DNA of 64,000 nucleotides from an uncultured Clostridia bacterium (GCA_944364615.1 CALVWF010000006.1:1-64000), one strand, 5' to 3'; counted from the stretch's first letter, positions 15,866 to 25,491 are shown. A program made the numbers and translations. Notes: a model not told the origin generated them from the sequence alone.

Positions 15866-16591
15866 TTGCGCAAAAAGACTGTAATTACTTCACTGCTTTT
15901 TTCAATATTCGGGCTGATATTTATTGCCGTTGCGGTGTTTTACACCGTTTATACTCTCACGGCGTTTGACAACGGAATAAAAACCGAGGCTACCATACTG
16001 CGCATAGACAAGACATATGACGCAGAGGGAGAACCGGGCCACAGAGTATACGTTTCCTATTGGGTGGACGGTCAACGGTACGAAGGATATCTCAACGCTT
16101 ACCGAATGGGAATGAAAGAGGGGCAACAGATAGACATCTACTATTCCGCCGAAAATCCGTCGCAGTTTGTTTACGGAAATTTTATGTACATATTTCCCGT
16201 TGTTTTCGGACTGTTCGGCATTGCGACAACGGCATGCGGAATTTACATCGGCGCACACTTTATAAAAGAGAATAAAAAATACAGACGGCTGAAAGAACAC
16301 GGCACAAAAGTCAAGGCAATAGTTACCGACGTTACCGTCAAATCGAACATAAAAATATTGGGAAAAAATCCCGTCGTAATCTGTTGCGCGGACGAAAGCG
16401 GAAGAACGTACAGGCAGAAAATACTTGCAACCCCCGATACGTTTTTTCGAAAAGGCGACCGGATTGACGTTTATACGGACAGCTGTTTTCCCGACGACTA
16501 CGTAATAGACATCGATCGTTACTGCGCCACATGCGCTCCTCTTACCGAAGAGGAACGATTCCAACACCTGAACGACGACGCATCACACTGA
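15866..16591 (+). CDS. DUF3592 membrane protein
   Basis: A 241-residue protein with an N-terminal helix (~9-32), an extracytoplasmic domain of the DUF3592 kind (TEATILRIDKTYDAEGEPG, then YVSYWVDGQRYEGY and IYYSAENPSQFVYG), a second helix (~103-128), and a cytoplasmic repeat of a similar beta domain (KVKAIVTDV...). Function unknown. The start is TTG 15866, ten bases after AAGGAG; no ATG is near enough. Family members are scattered membrane proteins without a fixed context, and the neighbours here give no clue. Confidence 0.75.
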   Translation: MRKKTVITSLLFSIFGLIFIAVAVFYTVYTLTAFDNGIKTEATILRIDKTYDAEGEPGHRVYVSYWVDGQRYEGYLNAYRMGMKEGQQIDIYYSAENPSQFVYGNFMYIFPVVFGLFGIATTACGIYIGAHFIKENKKYRRLKEHGTKVKAIVTDVTVKSNIKILGKNPVVICCADESGRTYRQKILATPDTFFRKGDRIDVYTDSCFPDDYVIDIDRYCATCAPLTEEERFQHLNDDASH

Positions 16592-16750
16592 TCAGCACAG
16601 TAAAACGCGAATATATGAGGTCGCAAATTACATTTATTTAATAATATAATATTTTTACCTTTAAAACCGCATTGCAGTCAGACCTACAATGCAAATTTTA
16701 AAAGTCTGCCCGACAAATAGACAAACACTTAACACAAGCAAGAACAAAAC

Positions 16751-16786
16751 AAGACCGCCCTAACAAATTTGTTAGGGCGGTCTTTA
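16751..16786 (+). terminator. Terminator after the DUF3592 gene
   Basis: GACCGCCCTAAC/GTTAGGGCGGTC (16753-16764, 16771-16782), 12 perfect pairs, followed by a T run. An A run on the other side makes it weakly usable from the opposite strand as well. Confidence 0.85.
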
Positions 16787-16867
16787 TGTCGCTAAAAAAT
16801 TCGTGAACGGTGTTCTCACTCGACAAAACCGCAAAAGTCAACGCTTGTCTTAACGATACAATGGATT

Positions 16868-18310
16868 TTACATTGCGGCGGTTTTACAAAAATAGTAATA
16901 CGTATCGTCTTCTCCGCAAGGTTGCATTCCTACCGAACGCAATGTATAAGCGGAAATCGTGTTCGCTTTAAAGCATTTCGCTTCTATTTTTTCCAGATTC
17001 AATTTGGAAAAACCGTAATCCATCATGTATTTAAGCGCTTCTTTCGCGATACCCTTTCCCTGATATTCGGGCAGCACGCGCATTCCTATTTCCGCCTCCG
17101 CGCGGTAGCCGAAATTGTGCAACACCACCTCGCCCACGAGCAAGCCGTTGTAATAAATACCGAGAGGAAGTTCGTTTTTCTGTTTAAAATCGTTTCTGAC
17201 GTCCTGCAAAAACCACGAATCTGCGGGCGAACCGTCGGGGGCATTTTGTTTCCAGTCGTATCCCCAGTATCTGTTCAACTGTTCGTCGCGGGCAAGACGT
17301 GCAAACTGTTGTACGTCCGAATCCTGTATTTCCTTCAATTGCAGACGGGCGGTATTGATAATGGGATAGGCGGAAAGCGAATCAATGCTTCTGTGCACGG
17401 CAATGTTGTATTTGTCCACAAGTTGCACGGGCAGATACTGCAATTTGGATTTACGCAGTCCCATATCCCCTGCGTCGTCTTCACGGTTGATATATCTGAC
17501 ATTGTCGGTGCAGAAATGTACGGCAAACATCTGCGCCATTGCAGGATATGCACCCGCAACTTCACGCAACGCTTTTTCTATGTGCACTATGAGCGTATCT
17601 CCGCAAATCTCACCTGCAGAAAAAGCGACCACTTTTCCTCCGGCACGCAACACGCCGCCAAACATATTGAGGCTGTCGAGATCGGGCAAAATGTCAAAAA
17701 CGCCGTGAATTTCTTCATTTGCCATCACGGTGCCTTTTTGCAACTGCACTCCTTCCACCTCGTGTAAAAATGCCTCAACCTCACTTCTTTGTTCCGCCGT
17801 GTATACTTCGAAAGCAAAGTCGGGATTGTTCTTTTTGAACTTGTTGACGTGATTGCGCTGCCCGCTGTACCTTTTACCGGGATATTCTTTAAAATCGTCG
17901 GCATTGTACAGATAGTCACGCCATCTTCGTATATTGGAAACATGTGCGTCTGCGCCGTACATGAGCATCAGATCGTACAGCCGTTCCTTGGGAATGGCTG
18001 TAAAATGCAGTCTTATACAATTGCTGCGACAAAACCGTTCTATCTTATTTACAACTTGTTTTTCCGCTTCAGTATCGCCACTTTCCGACAACGGCCAATA
18101 GAAATATCTCGAACCGAAATATCTGTCGCACAACACCAGACAGTCATCCACTTCCGCAAAATGCGTGTCTAACTGTTTACTCCATATATACAACATGCCC
18201 GCGGAGTAATTGGACATATGCCTGTCCTGATTTTTAAAGTATTTGATTAATTTAGGGAGATGTTCCCTTTCCAACTTCTGTAATTGCATAATATCGTACC
18301 GTGTAATCAT
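16868..18310 (-). CDS. Two-domain acyltransferase: DUF2156 (LPG-synthase C-domain-like) plus GNAT
   Basis: Residues ~1-300 match the DUF2156 family, a double GNAT-like fold related to the lysyl-phosphatidylglycerol synthase catalytic domain (MSNYSAGMLYIWS, YSGQRNHVNKFKKN, AGAYPAMAQMFA, LRKSKLQYLP). Residues ~315-480 form an ordinary GNAT N-acetyltransferase (TARLQLKEIQDSDV, VLPEYQGKGIAKEALK as the acetyl-CoA loop, and NTISAYTLRSVGM). The acceptor is unknown; the fusion is common in Clostridia. I place the start at ATG 18310 (MITRYDIMQLQ); 18289 is possible, and neither has a strong ribosome site. Just downstream of the CRISPR remnant but unrelated to it. Confidence 0.82.
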   Translation of the reverse strand: MITRYDIMQLQKLEREHLPKLIKYFKNQDRHMSNYSAGMLYIWSKQLDTHFAEVDDCLVLCDRYFGSRYFYWPLSESGDTEAEKQVVNKIERFCRSNCIRLHFTAIPKERLYDLMLMYGADAHVSNIRRWRDYLYNADDFKEYPGKRYSGQRNHVNKFKKNNPDFAFEVYTAEQRSEVEAFLHEVEGVQLQKGTVMANEEIHGVFDILPDLDSLNMFGGVLRAGGKVVAFSAGEICGDTLIVHIEKALREVAGAYPAMAQMFAVHFCTDNVRYINREDDAGDMGLRKSKLQYLPVQLVDKYNIAVHRSIDSLSAYPIINTARLQLKEIQDSDVQQFARLARDEQLNRYWGYDWKQNAPDGSPADSWFLQDVRNDFKQKNELPLGIYYNGLLVGEVVLHNFGYRAEAEIGMRVLPEYQGKGIAKEALKYMMDYGFSKLNLEKIEAKCFKANTISAYTLRSVGMQPCGEDDTYYYFCKTAAM

Positions 18311-18424
18311 TATACCAACATACGCTGTTAAAGGCAACAAAAAAAGGCGTAAAGTATGACCGAGTCACAATTTGCCTTACTCGCCTATATGCGGGAGTTA
18401 TCGCACATTTATTGCAAAAACCTA

Positions 18425-18453
18425 TTGAAATTGCTCTTGCATTTGTATATAAT
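18425..18453 (+). promoter_or_regulatory. Promoter reading toward cas9
   Basis: TTGAAA (18425-18430), 17-bp spacer, TATAAT (18448-18453) on the plus strand. Transcripts would run antisense through the tracrRNA gene into cas9. Confidence 0.6.
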
Positions 18454-18454
18454 T

Positions 18455-18540
18455 AAAAAAAAACTCCTCTTGCGAGGAGTTCTCCGCCAATGCGAAAAGT
18501 GATTAGAATAAATTTTTATTTGAACTCGTTTGTTATTCTG
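18455..18540 (-). ncRNA. tracrRNA of a type II CRISPR system
   Basis: On the minus strand the predicted RNA opens with an anti-repeat (GAATAACAAACGAGTTCAAAT). It pairs with the CRISPR repeat start: GTTTGA, then after a bulge TTTGTTATTC, ten perfect pairs. An AATAAA/TTTATT turn, a CGC-ATTG-GCG hairpin and a final ACTCCTC/GAGGAGT stem with nine T (18455-18479) complete a nexus-plus-terminator layout. DNA further 5' (to 18555) continues the complementarity, so a longer form is also possible. It lies 50 bp upstream of the cas9 start, divergent. Confidence 0.85.
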
Positions 18541-18545
18541 TAATA

Positions 18546-18574
18546 AGAATAAAACATTTAAATACAAAAGTCAA
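18546..18574 (-). promoter_or_regulatory. tracrRNA promoter
   Basis: Minus strand TTGACT (18569-18574), 17-bp spacer, TATTCT (18546-18551); places the RNA start near 18539, at the anti-repeat. Confidence 0.6.
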
Positions 18575-18592
18575 TACTTACGGAGGAAAAAC

Positions 18593-18709
18593 ATGCAAAA
18601 ATTTTTTATCGGATTGGACATCGGAACGGAATCGGTAGGAATCGTTGCCACAGACGAGAACTACAACATCCTGCGCTCTCACGGCAAAGACATGTGGGCG
18701 GTCAGATAG
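18593..18709 (+). pseudogene. cas9: cas9 remnant: first 38 codons only
   Basis: ATG 18593 follows a GGAGG site. The translation contains FIGLDIGTESVGIVATDENY and ends HGKDMWAVR, which is the RuvC-I motif and the start of the arginine-rich bridge region of type II-A Cas9 (IGLDIGTNSVGWAVTDENY...GKDLWGVRLF in relatives). The catalytic Asp is present. After the Arg codon (704-706) the frame stops at once, because the next bases belong to an ATPase gene on the other strand. The remaining ~1000-1300 codons, and cas1, cas2 and csn2, are not in the window. The locus was truncated by a rearrangement, not by point decay. Confidence 0.9.
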
Positions 18710-18984
18710 ATCACATCGAAGGGGGCGCATGCTTCCATTCCGGGCAATGCCGTGCCTGTGGAGCAGGCTGCCGCTACTCGTAATGCAAGCGTTGTTTTTC
18801 CTTCGCCGGGATCGCCTTGGATAATCGTGATCTTCCCAAAGGGGATATACGGCTTCCAAAGCCATGCAGCCTCCTGAAGCTGCACATCCGACATTCGTCT
18901 GATTTTCATTTCTGTTGCCATTCTAAACTCCTTGTTTTGATTTTTGTTTTCTGTCTGTTGCTGATTTTCTTCTTCTGCAATCAT
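18707..18984 (-). pseudogene. AAA/RecA-fold ATPase of a mobile element, truncated after ~93 codons
   Basis: The minus-strand frame shows LWKPYIPFGKITIIQGDPGE, then GKTT (Walker A GDPGEGKT), followed by TLALRVAAACSTG and FDVIYLTA. This is the beginning of the RepA/DnaB-like ATPases found in clostridial integrative elements, normally 350-700 residues. It runs into the cas9 remnant exactly where FDVIY(Q/L)TAEDG would continue. Start: ATG 18984, after AAGGTGG. The shared bases GGCGGTCAG at 18697-18705 fit both genes, so the joint may have formed at short homology. Confidence 0.8.
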
Positions 18985-19410
18985 CGGCATCACCACCTTT
19001 CAAGTTTTTATGTAGGGCGGCTTTTGCAAAACAAAAAGACCCGTATCTGTTTTTGCATACGAGTCACGAAACACCAAAAAGCGAACGGCACTTTGTTCGC
19101 TTAAAAATGATGCTCCGTGCCTTACATATGTAAAATTAGATACGAGTCTTTATCAAAACTCTTGTGGGGCTATCAAATACTCCAACCGAAATATGAATAC
19201 TCGGCGGCTGATAGCATAGGCACACACTTACATCTATTCAATTTTCAATACCTCATCTTTGTGAGGGGCTTCGTTTTATCATACTCGGAAAAATTTGTCA
19301 AGGCCTTTTTGAATAATTTTTTCGCTTTTTGGAAATAATATTTAGTTTGGCACAATCGGTCTGAAACACCGTTATGTTGCTTCCCGAATTGTCACGGATT
19401 TTTGCCTTTC
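18985..19410. other. Intergenic stretch of the inserted block
   Basis: About 430 bp between the truncated ATPase and the helicase operon. I see an AGCGAAC/GTTCGCT hairpin near 19078-19099 and two TACGAGTC copies (around 19062 and 19141), but no believable gene. It is more AT-rich than its surroundings. Confidence 0.5.
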
Positions 19411-19453
19411 AAAAAAACAAGGTCACATAAGCAATCATACTTGTGTGACCTTG
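19411..19453 (-). terminator. Terminator of the helicase operon
   Basis: CAAGGTCACA/TGTGACCTTG (18-bp arms region 19418-19427 and 19444-19453); followed on the minus strand by seven T. Confidence 0.9.
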
Positions 19454-19462
19454 AACATTTAA

Positions 19463-22400
19463 TTATTGTTTTTGAAAATGAATGTCGGTAAGAAGGATCG
19501 GGGTTTCCTGATCATCTTCCTCGCCTTTCCATGCTACGATGAAACGAACTTCCGAAGATGTAGGAACATAACCTTTGTTTTTAAGTTTTTCGAGCATCTC
19601 CACAAATGCTTTTGAGAATTTTGCCACGCGCACATCACGACCATGAAGCTCAGCACTAAGATAAACATCATCTATCTTTAATGCGGTGCCGCTTCTCAAA
19701 TCGAATATAAGTTCCTTTTTGTTTTTGAAATAATCAAGAACAACATCTCTGTGCGATGTTTGCAATACGATTTCCGACGGCTCACTATAATCGTTGCTAT
19801 CCGTAACATGAACTACATCGGGAAGAACATATTTTGCAAACAAATCGGTGTTGACATGAATGAACAGATTGCTCTTGGCTCTTGTCATTCCGACATATAG
19901 CTTTCTGCGTTCTTCATCATTCTTTCCGTGAGCATCCTTAAGCATCATGTATACGCTATCAAATTCGCGCCCTTTGGATTTATGTATAGTCGAAACATAG
20001 ATTACCTCTGCTTCGCTATCAACATAAAAATCTTCATAGTTTGATTCACTTATGAACTCCTCCAAATCGGAAATGTATTTTACCGAATGAGTGGCTTCGA
20101 AATCAAGTACCAGCTTGCGAATGTTATCAATGCATGAGCTATTATAGTACTTGCTAAAGAGTTCCTTTTTCGCCTTATTCCATATCTCGTCGGGGATAAC
20201 GGGCGAATGCAGATCCTTTTTAATAGCGTTAAGGAATACTCGTACCTCTACGAGATTGATTAACTTAAAGCCATCCAAGGATTGTATAAGCTTTGCGCGT
20301 TTTCCGTATTTCAAAAGCAATCCCATTATTCGAAGTGCTTCATCATTGGTGTTTGTAAGTACACAAGCTCTGCCACCGGTATATGTTGCAACGAGATTTT
20401 GAACGACTGCTTCTTCCATATCGGCAGAAGTGTGGCGTGTAATTTTAACAACACCTGTTTCCTCGGTAACAGGCTCTATGGGAGCAATCTTCATACGATT
20501 TGTGATCGTTTCCGCAAATGCATTCGCTAATGCAACCACATTAGCTTTGCTACGATAATTTTCAACCATTTCGTATTTGTTTGCACCGTATTGTTCGATC
20601 AGCGTTCTTAAATGAACAGAATTAGATCCACGGAACTCATAAATGTTTTGATCGTCATCGCCAACGGCTATAATTCGCATATCGTCATTTTGAGCCATCA
20701 AAGCACGAACGAGAGCGAATTCATGCTCGTCCATATCTTGTGCCTCATCAATAACGAGAACGGTCTTGGTAATTTTACCTTGCTCAACCTCTCCGTTGCG
20801 AATCATTTCGGCAGCATCTCTTACAATATTTTTCGATGCTTCAAGCGTTCCGATCTTGCCGAGCAAGTCAAAGCAGTAAGAGTGGAATGTTTTGATTTCG
20901 ATGAAATTCGCCGCATTGCCAATAAGCGTATGTAAACGCTTTTTAAATTCGGTAGCCGCAGCTCGTGAGAATGTTAGCATAAGCATCTGCTCATGCTTCA
21001 CATCCTCTAACTGATAAAGCGAAGCGAGCTTGTGAACAAGGACTCTTGTTTTTCCGCTTCCGGGACCGGCTGCAACAACTATATATTTGGATATATCGTT
21101 GATAATTTCCTCTTGTATATCGGAAAGATCGCCAAACAGCTGATTGTATCTGTCGGGGGTGATATTTCGCTCAATCTCTTTTGCACGCTCTCCCTTGAAA
21201 TACTTCGCTATGAATTTTTTGAATTCCATATTGAAGTAGTCCTGAACAAACTGCAAGGCGGCATCATAATCGCGCACCATAAGATTTGCGTACTCACCTA
21301 CGATGTGGATTTGACGGATTTTCTGCTTATAGAATTCGTCAAGCAATCTATAATCGTCAACCTTGTATTTAATTCGGTTATCTCTTACGATACGCTTGAT
21401 TTCCATAGCATTATAAAGAACGAGAAAGCCACCTTCAAGCTTCAGCGCACCGATCTTGGACATATACAGAAGAGCGTCCTCGACATCGCTTAGTTCCACA
21501 GGAATTCCGCCTATGTTCATTTTAGGCGTGCTTTGATACTCTTTGTAAAGTCCCACCAGAGAAAAGACAACAGGCTTTAGATCCTCGCCCTCTGCTTCTT
21601 TTTCTTTCTGCTCAGCTTTTGCATACAGCTCGGCAAGTATGAATCTGCACAGTTCAATACGTCTCTCAAACTTGTCCATCAAGTTTTTAAGACCCAATGC
21701 CGGAACTACATCCACGGAAACACTATCTCGATTTTCTTCTTTGTGAATATAGTTCTTAATAGAAAGAAAATAGAGGATAGTTTTTATATTCTTTATTGTT
21801 GACGTGGTAATTCCTTCTGCTTGGGCAGACTCGTTTAATTCTTTAAATCCGAAATTAGCACCCCCGTCATCAATCTTTGAGAGAATGAAGCGTTCAAGCT
21901 TTGCAAATCTTTCGAGAATCAGCGACGACTTATGGTGGCTGTCCGAATCGTTAATGTATGCGGACATATCGCTGTAATCTTCCAACAGACCTTCCTGACG
22001 CATCAAATTGATTGCCTCAATAACAGCTTCTTTTGACAGTGCAAGATTGTCGGCAAGATAATCTATGCGTGATTCTGCTTCATCGTTGCCTGCCGTAGCG
22101 ATACTACGGCTTGATATTAAGGATTTAATTATGCGCAGAGCTGCCGTGCGTTGTTCTTCGGAAAAGAGGGATGAACTTCGAATGCGATAAGAGGCTTCTG
22201 TCATATCCTTCGCACGTATGCTAGTAGCAAACACCTTCGGTACATTTCTGCCTCGCACAATATATCCTGCGGTTTCAAGTGCTGAAATGGCAGTTCTGAC
22301 ACGGGTTTCCATTTCAGATCCTGCCGAGTCATCCCATCCTGCCTGACGCGCGATTTCGAGAGCAGAACAGCATATATTGGGGCGATTTTGCGTGAGATCC

Positions 22401-24280
22401 TTGATAGCTTTCCATACTTGCTGAATTTGGCTGATGCTCAATTTCGTTTGATTCAGCAATATGAAATGCTTATCAAGATCGTTATCGTTAAAAAGAACAT
22501 AGCATTCAGCTTGCAAGGATTGATCTCGTCCGGCTCTACCTGCTTCCTGAACATAATTTTCAAGGGAGTCCGATATATCATAGTGTATAACAAGCTTTAC
22601 ATCGCTCTTGTCAATACCCATACCAAAAGCCGAGGTTGCTACAATAATGGATACCTCGTTGTTCATGAATGCCTCTTGATTGATAATCTTATCGTTGGCA
22701 TCCATCTTTCCGTTGTACGGAAGAGCTTTAAAACCATCGCTCGTTAGTTTGGCGGCAAGCTCAAATGTGCGTTTTGTTCGTGAAACATAAACAATCGTCG
22801 GACATTGCTTTTGAGCAATCAGCGTTCTTAATGCGCTGTATTTTTCTTCATCCGTTTCTTTGTGTAAGACGGTATAATGAAGGTTTTCTCTCGTGGCTTT
22901 GGAAGCGAAGATTTCCAATGTCAAATCGAGTTTTTTATAGAAATAATCGCATATATCAGAGATAACCTTTTGCTTTGCTGTTGCAGTAAAACAGGACACG
23001 GGGATGGGTTTACGCTCGGTTTTCTTATCCTTTTGAAGTTTGCGAATGAAATCACCGATATACAAATAATCTACTCTGAAGTCCTGCCCCCAAGCGGAGA
23101 AACAATGCGCTTCATCGATAACAAAACGCACGATATTGCGCGACATCAAGAGTCGCTCTATCGTTTTCGAGCGAAGCTGTTCGGGGGATATGTAAAGCAG
23201 AGATGCTTTGCCATTTTTAACTCTTTCTATAGCATCTGCGCGTTCAATGGGATTCATCATTCCATTGATGGTTACTGCACCTTCGATGCCTTTCTCCACA
23301 AGGTTGTCAACTTGGTCTTTCATTAACGATTGAAGAGGAGAAATTACAACAGTAAGACCATGTGTTGCTCTCCCTGCCATCAGCGCAGGCAATTGGAATG
23401 TAATTGACTTTCCACCACCTGTCGGGAATACGGCAAGAAGCGATTTTCCATCAACGGCTGCTTGTGCGGCGACTTCTTGCAACGAGATCTCATCACCGGC
23501 AAACTTACGGAAGCCGGGATAACCGAAGAAGGTTTTCAGCCACTTATGAATATCAAGAGCGTTGCGACAATATTCGCAATGTTCTTCACATGGCGTGTTA
23601 CATAAAAATTTTATAACATTCTCAATTTTGGGATAGTTATAGAGAAGCCAAGGCGGTGTGGTAGAATAATGATCATCACAACCGACCAAAGCAAGCGCAT
23701 ACGCCAATTCTACGGGATAGTGCTTTATAAGAACATCTAAATCTGCGTTTGCACATATCCTTCTTGAAAATTCATCACTGATCAGTTGTGCTAAGTTATA
23801 TTTATAGGGTTTGAAATCCACATAGTCAAAAAATCCTTGGAATTCCGGATGGCTATAAAGTAAACCGCAATATATCATTTTGCGATTCTTTGACAATTGA
23901 TAAAACGCATTCACTTCGTCATAAAACAAGGTGGATGCTTTATGGCTGTCGTTGACGGGATTATTTAATTCTTCGACTTGAAGCTTATCATCCTTAAGCA
24001 GTTTGTGATAAGGACGCTTTGGGAACATCAGAGGAGAAAGATAGAGTGTATCTATCACCTTCTGATGAAGAGCATCCCCTATATGTGGTTTGATATGCTT
24101 CATATCGTGGTGAACTACATTGTGACCGCATAGAAACTCCACACCTGCCACGAAGGCACAAAACTCCGACACGGAAGGAGAATGAAAAACAGTTTTGTCA
24201 CCTCTGACCGCGCCTATATCAAGTATTTTGTTTTCATGAACACTTATTTCTGTGTCGAAGAATACTATGCTTTTTGCCAT
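19463..24280 (-). CDS. Exonuclease-RecQ-UvrD fusion protein, 1605 aa
   Basis: A single protein with three DNA-processing modules. Residues ~1-180: DEDD-type (DnaQ-like) 3'-5' exonuclease (IVFFDTEISVHENKILDIGA; CGHNVVHHDMKH). Residues ~265-700: RecQ-type SF2 helicase with Walker A PTGGGKS (~286), DEAH (~386-389), AFGMGIDKSDV and QEAGRAGRD. Residues ~1050-1530: UvrD-type SF1 helicase with GPGSGKT (~1070), VIDEAQD (~1178), GDDDQNIYEFRG and a C-terminal YVGMTRAK. All key motifs look intact. The start ATG 24280 follows GGAGG. Last gene of a three-gene operon, 22 bp after the preceding one. Known relatives are large accessory helicases; a role in defence or element maintenance is inferred. Confidence 0.85.
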   Translation of the reverse strand: MAKSIVFFDTEISVHENKILDIGAVRGDKTVFHSPSVSEFCAFVAGVEFLCGHNVVHHDMKHIKPHIGDALHQKVIDTLYLSPLMFPKRPYHKLLKDDKLQVEELNNPVNDSHKASTLFYDEVNAFYQLSKNRKMIYCGLLYSHPEFQGFFDYVDFKPYKYNLAQLISDEFSRRICANADLDVLIKHYPVELAYALALVGCDDHYSTTPPWLLYNYPKIENVIKFLCNTPCEEHCEYCRNALDIHKWLKTFFGYPGFRKFAGDEISLQEVAAQAAVDGKSLLAVFPTGGGKSITFQLPALMAGRATHGLTVVISPLQSLMKDQVDNLVEKGIEGAVTINGMMNPIERADAIERVKNGKASLLYISPEQLRSKTIERLLMSRNIVRFVIDEAHCFSAWGQDFRVDYLYIGDFIRKLQKDKKTERKPIPVSCFTATAKQKVISDICDYFYKKLDLTLEIFASKATRENLHYTVLHKETDEEKYSALRTLIAQKQCPTIVYVSRTKRTFELAAKLTSDGFKALPYNGKMDANDKIINQEAFMNNEVSIIVATSAFGMGIDKSDVKLVIHYDISDSLENYVQEAGRAGRDQSLQAECYVLFNDNDLDKHFILLNQTKLSISQIQQVWKAIKDLTQNRPNICCSALEIARQAGWDDSAGSEMETRVRTAISALETAGYIVRGRNVPKVFATSIRAKDMTEASYRIRSSSLFSEEQRTAALRIIKSLISSRSIATAGNDEAESRIDYLADNLALSKEAVIEAINLMRQEGLLEDYSDMSAYINDSDSHHKSSLILERFAKLERFILSKIDDGGANFGFKELNESAQAEGITTSTIKNIKTILYFLSIKNYIHKEENRDSVSVDVVPALGLKNLMDKFERRIELCRFILAELYAKAEQKEKEAEGEDLKPVVFSLVGLYKEYQSTPKMNIGGIPVELSDVEDALLYMSKIGALKLEGGFLVLYNAMEIKRIVRDNRIKYKVDDYRLLDEFYKQKIRQIHIVGEYANLMVRDYDAALQFVQDYFNMEFKKFIAKYFKGERAKEIERNITPDRYNQLFGDLSDIQEEIINDISKYIVVAAGPGSGKTRVLVHKLASLYQLEDVKHEQMLMLTFSRAAATEFKKRLHTLIGNAANFIEIKTFHSYCFDLLGKIGTLEASKNIVRDAAEMIRNGEVEQGKITKTVLVIDEAQDMDEHEFALVRALMAQNDDMRIIAVGDDDQNIYEFRGSNSVHLRTLIEQYGANKYEMVENYRSKANVVALANAFAETITNRMKIAPIEPVTEETGVVKITRHTSADMEEAVVQNLVATYTGGRACVLTNTNDEALRIMGLLLKYGKRAKLIQSLDGFKLINLVEVRVFLNAIKKDLHSPVIPDEIWNKAKKELFSKYYNSSCIDNIRKLVLDFEATHSVKYISDLEEFISESNYEDFYVDSEAEVIYVSTIHKSKGREFDSVYMMLKDAHGKNDEERRKLYVGMTRAKSNLFIHVNTDLFAKYVLPDVVHVTDSNDYSEPSEIVLQTSHRDVVLDYFKNKKELIFDLRSGTALKIDDVYLSAELHGRDVRVAKFSKAFVEMLEKLKNKGYVPTSSEVRFIVAWKGEEDDQETPILLTDIHFQKQ

Positions 24281-24302
24281 ATTGGCCTCCAGATTGTTCT
24301 TA

Positions 24303-25238
24303 TCAAATGATTCTTACAATTGCGTGCAAGTTATCTATTATAAATTTTTGCGCTTTGATATTGTAAAGAGCAATGCTATACTCACCGTTGCTACCGCTTC
24401 TGCGCTCAACGCTAATACCCATTTCACTACCAATATCGCTTGGCAATTTATAGTTCTTTGCATCAAGCGAAACCACTTTCAGAATTCCAACGCTCAATAA
24501 CCACTCTGTAATATCCGTCGCTTTTAATTTTGCTGCGCTCGTGTTTGTCTTTAACGCATTTATTCTGCCAGTAATCTGACTTATCATCAAAGGTGTTTCG
24601 GAGAATTCAAATTTTTCAAGCTCTGCTTGAGTGATTTCAAATGGCTCGGATGGCTTGCGTTTAACTGTTGTATTCGAATATGCTACAGAAGTTTTAGAGA
24701 ATTCGATAATTTCCGAAAGATGCTCTCTTATGAAGCGTTGAGCGTTCACATTGCATCGAACATAGTATTTTGCTCGGCCGTTGTCCTTTATTACCTCATC
24801 CGTGGTAATACCGAGATTAACTCCTTTTTGTGTAGGGCGTTTGGTCATCTTATTATCGCTCGTTGCAATTCTCGTCAAATATCCTTCATGCAAAAGCCAA
24901 TTGTTTATCTCGGTTGCGGTAAATTTACGAGTTGATCTTAACGCATCGTTTACTCGCTTTGCAAAAGTGCTTATGCCCACTCTCAACGCAGAGCATTCGA
25001 TTCTTGTAAGAACATCGGGCGTGACGATCCACTCGTTAGTCTTATACATTTCTGTCAAGGCAGACGGATTTTCAATAATTTTAGATAAGATATCCGCTAC
25101 ATATAAAAAGCATTTGGATAGTCTTGGGTTAAGCGCAACCTCGCCGTCGGGGATAAGTGTGCCGTCAGTAGGATCAATACCGATGGCTAATTTATCAATA
25201 AATGATTTTGCGTAAGCAATCTTTTCTATTTCTGTCAT
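24303..25238 (-). CDS. Duplicated winged-helix-like protein, operon partner of the helicase
   Basis: A 311-residue protein of a family I remember only as a frequent neighbour of RecQ-like helicases. The first ~110 residues include IDPTDGTLIPDGEVALNPRL and SKCFLYVADIL. Two similar modules follow: ~105-170 (FTATEINNWLLHEGYL...GRAKYYVRCNVNAQRFIREHL) and ~235-305 (LKATDITEWLLSVGILKV...GEYSIALYNIKAQKFIIDNL). Both have the helix-strand pattern of a winged-helix DNA-binding or adaptor domain, so it arose by internal duplication. ATG 25238 after AGAGG. Twelve bp after the regulator and 22 bp before the helicase. Confidence 0.75.
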   Translation of the reverse strand: MTEIEKIAYAKSFIDKLAIGIDPTDGTLIPDGEVALNPRLSKCFLYVADILSKIIENPSALTEMYKTNEWIVTPDVLTRIECSALRVGISTFAKRVNDALRSTRKFTATEINNWLLHEGYLTRIATSDNKMTKRPTQKGVNLGITTDEVIKDNGRAKYYVRCNVNAQRFIREHLSEIIEFSKTSVAYSNTTVKRKPSEPFEITQAELEKFEFSETPLMISQITGRINALKTNTSAAKLKATDITEWLLSVGILKVVSLDAKNYKLPSDIGSEMGISVERRSGSNGEYSIALYNIKAQKFIIDNLHAIVRII

Positions 25239-25250
25239 AACAAACCTCTA

Positions 25251-25460
25251 TTAATTCTCAATATCAGTGATTTCAACAATATCGCTGATATCGCATTTTA
25301 AAGCAGTACAAATACGAACAAGGGTTTCAGTTGAAACATTTTCATCTTTGTTGAGCTTAGTTAATGTTCCACGACTGATTCCGGCTTGTTCAAGCAAATC
25401 CTTCTTTTTCATTTTTCGATCTATTAAAAGCTTCCATAGTTTGTTGTAACAAATAGCCAT
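25251..25460 (-). CDS. Small XRE regulator (69 aa) leading the helicase operon
   Basis: A minimal Cro/C1-type helix-turn-helix: KLLIDRKMKKKDLLEQAGIS, then RGTLTKLNKDENVSTETLVR and ICTALKCDISDIVEI. This is the short form that acts alone, often repressing its own operon. ATG 25460 follows GAGGTG. A good promoter lies 30-60 bp upstream. Gaps of 12 and 22 bp to the next two genes make a compact regulator-adaptor-helicase operon. Confidence 0.88.
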   Translation of the reverse strand: MAICYNKLWKLLIDRKMKKKDLLEQAGISRGTLTKLNKDENVSTETLVRICTALKCDISDIVEITDIEN

Positions 25461-25491
25461 GTTGCACCTCGAAATATAAATCTTTTATACC

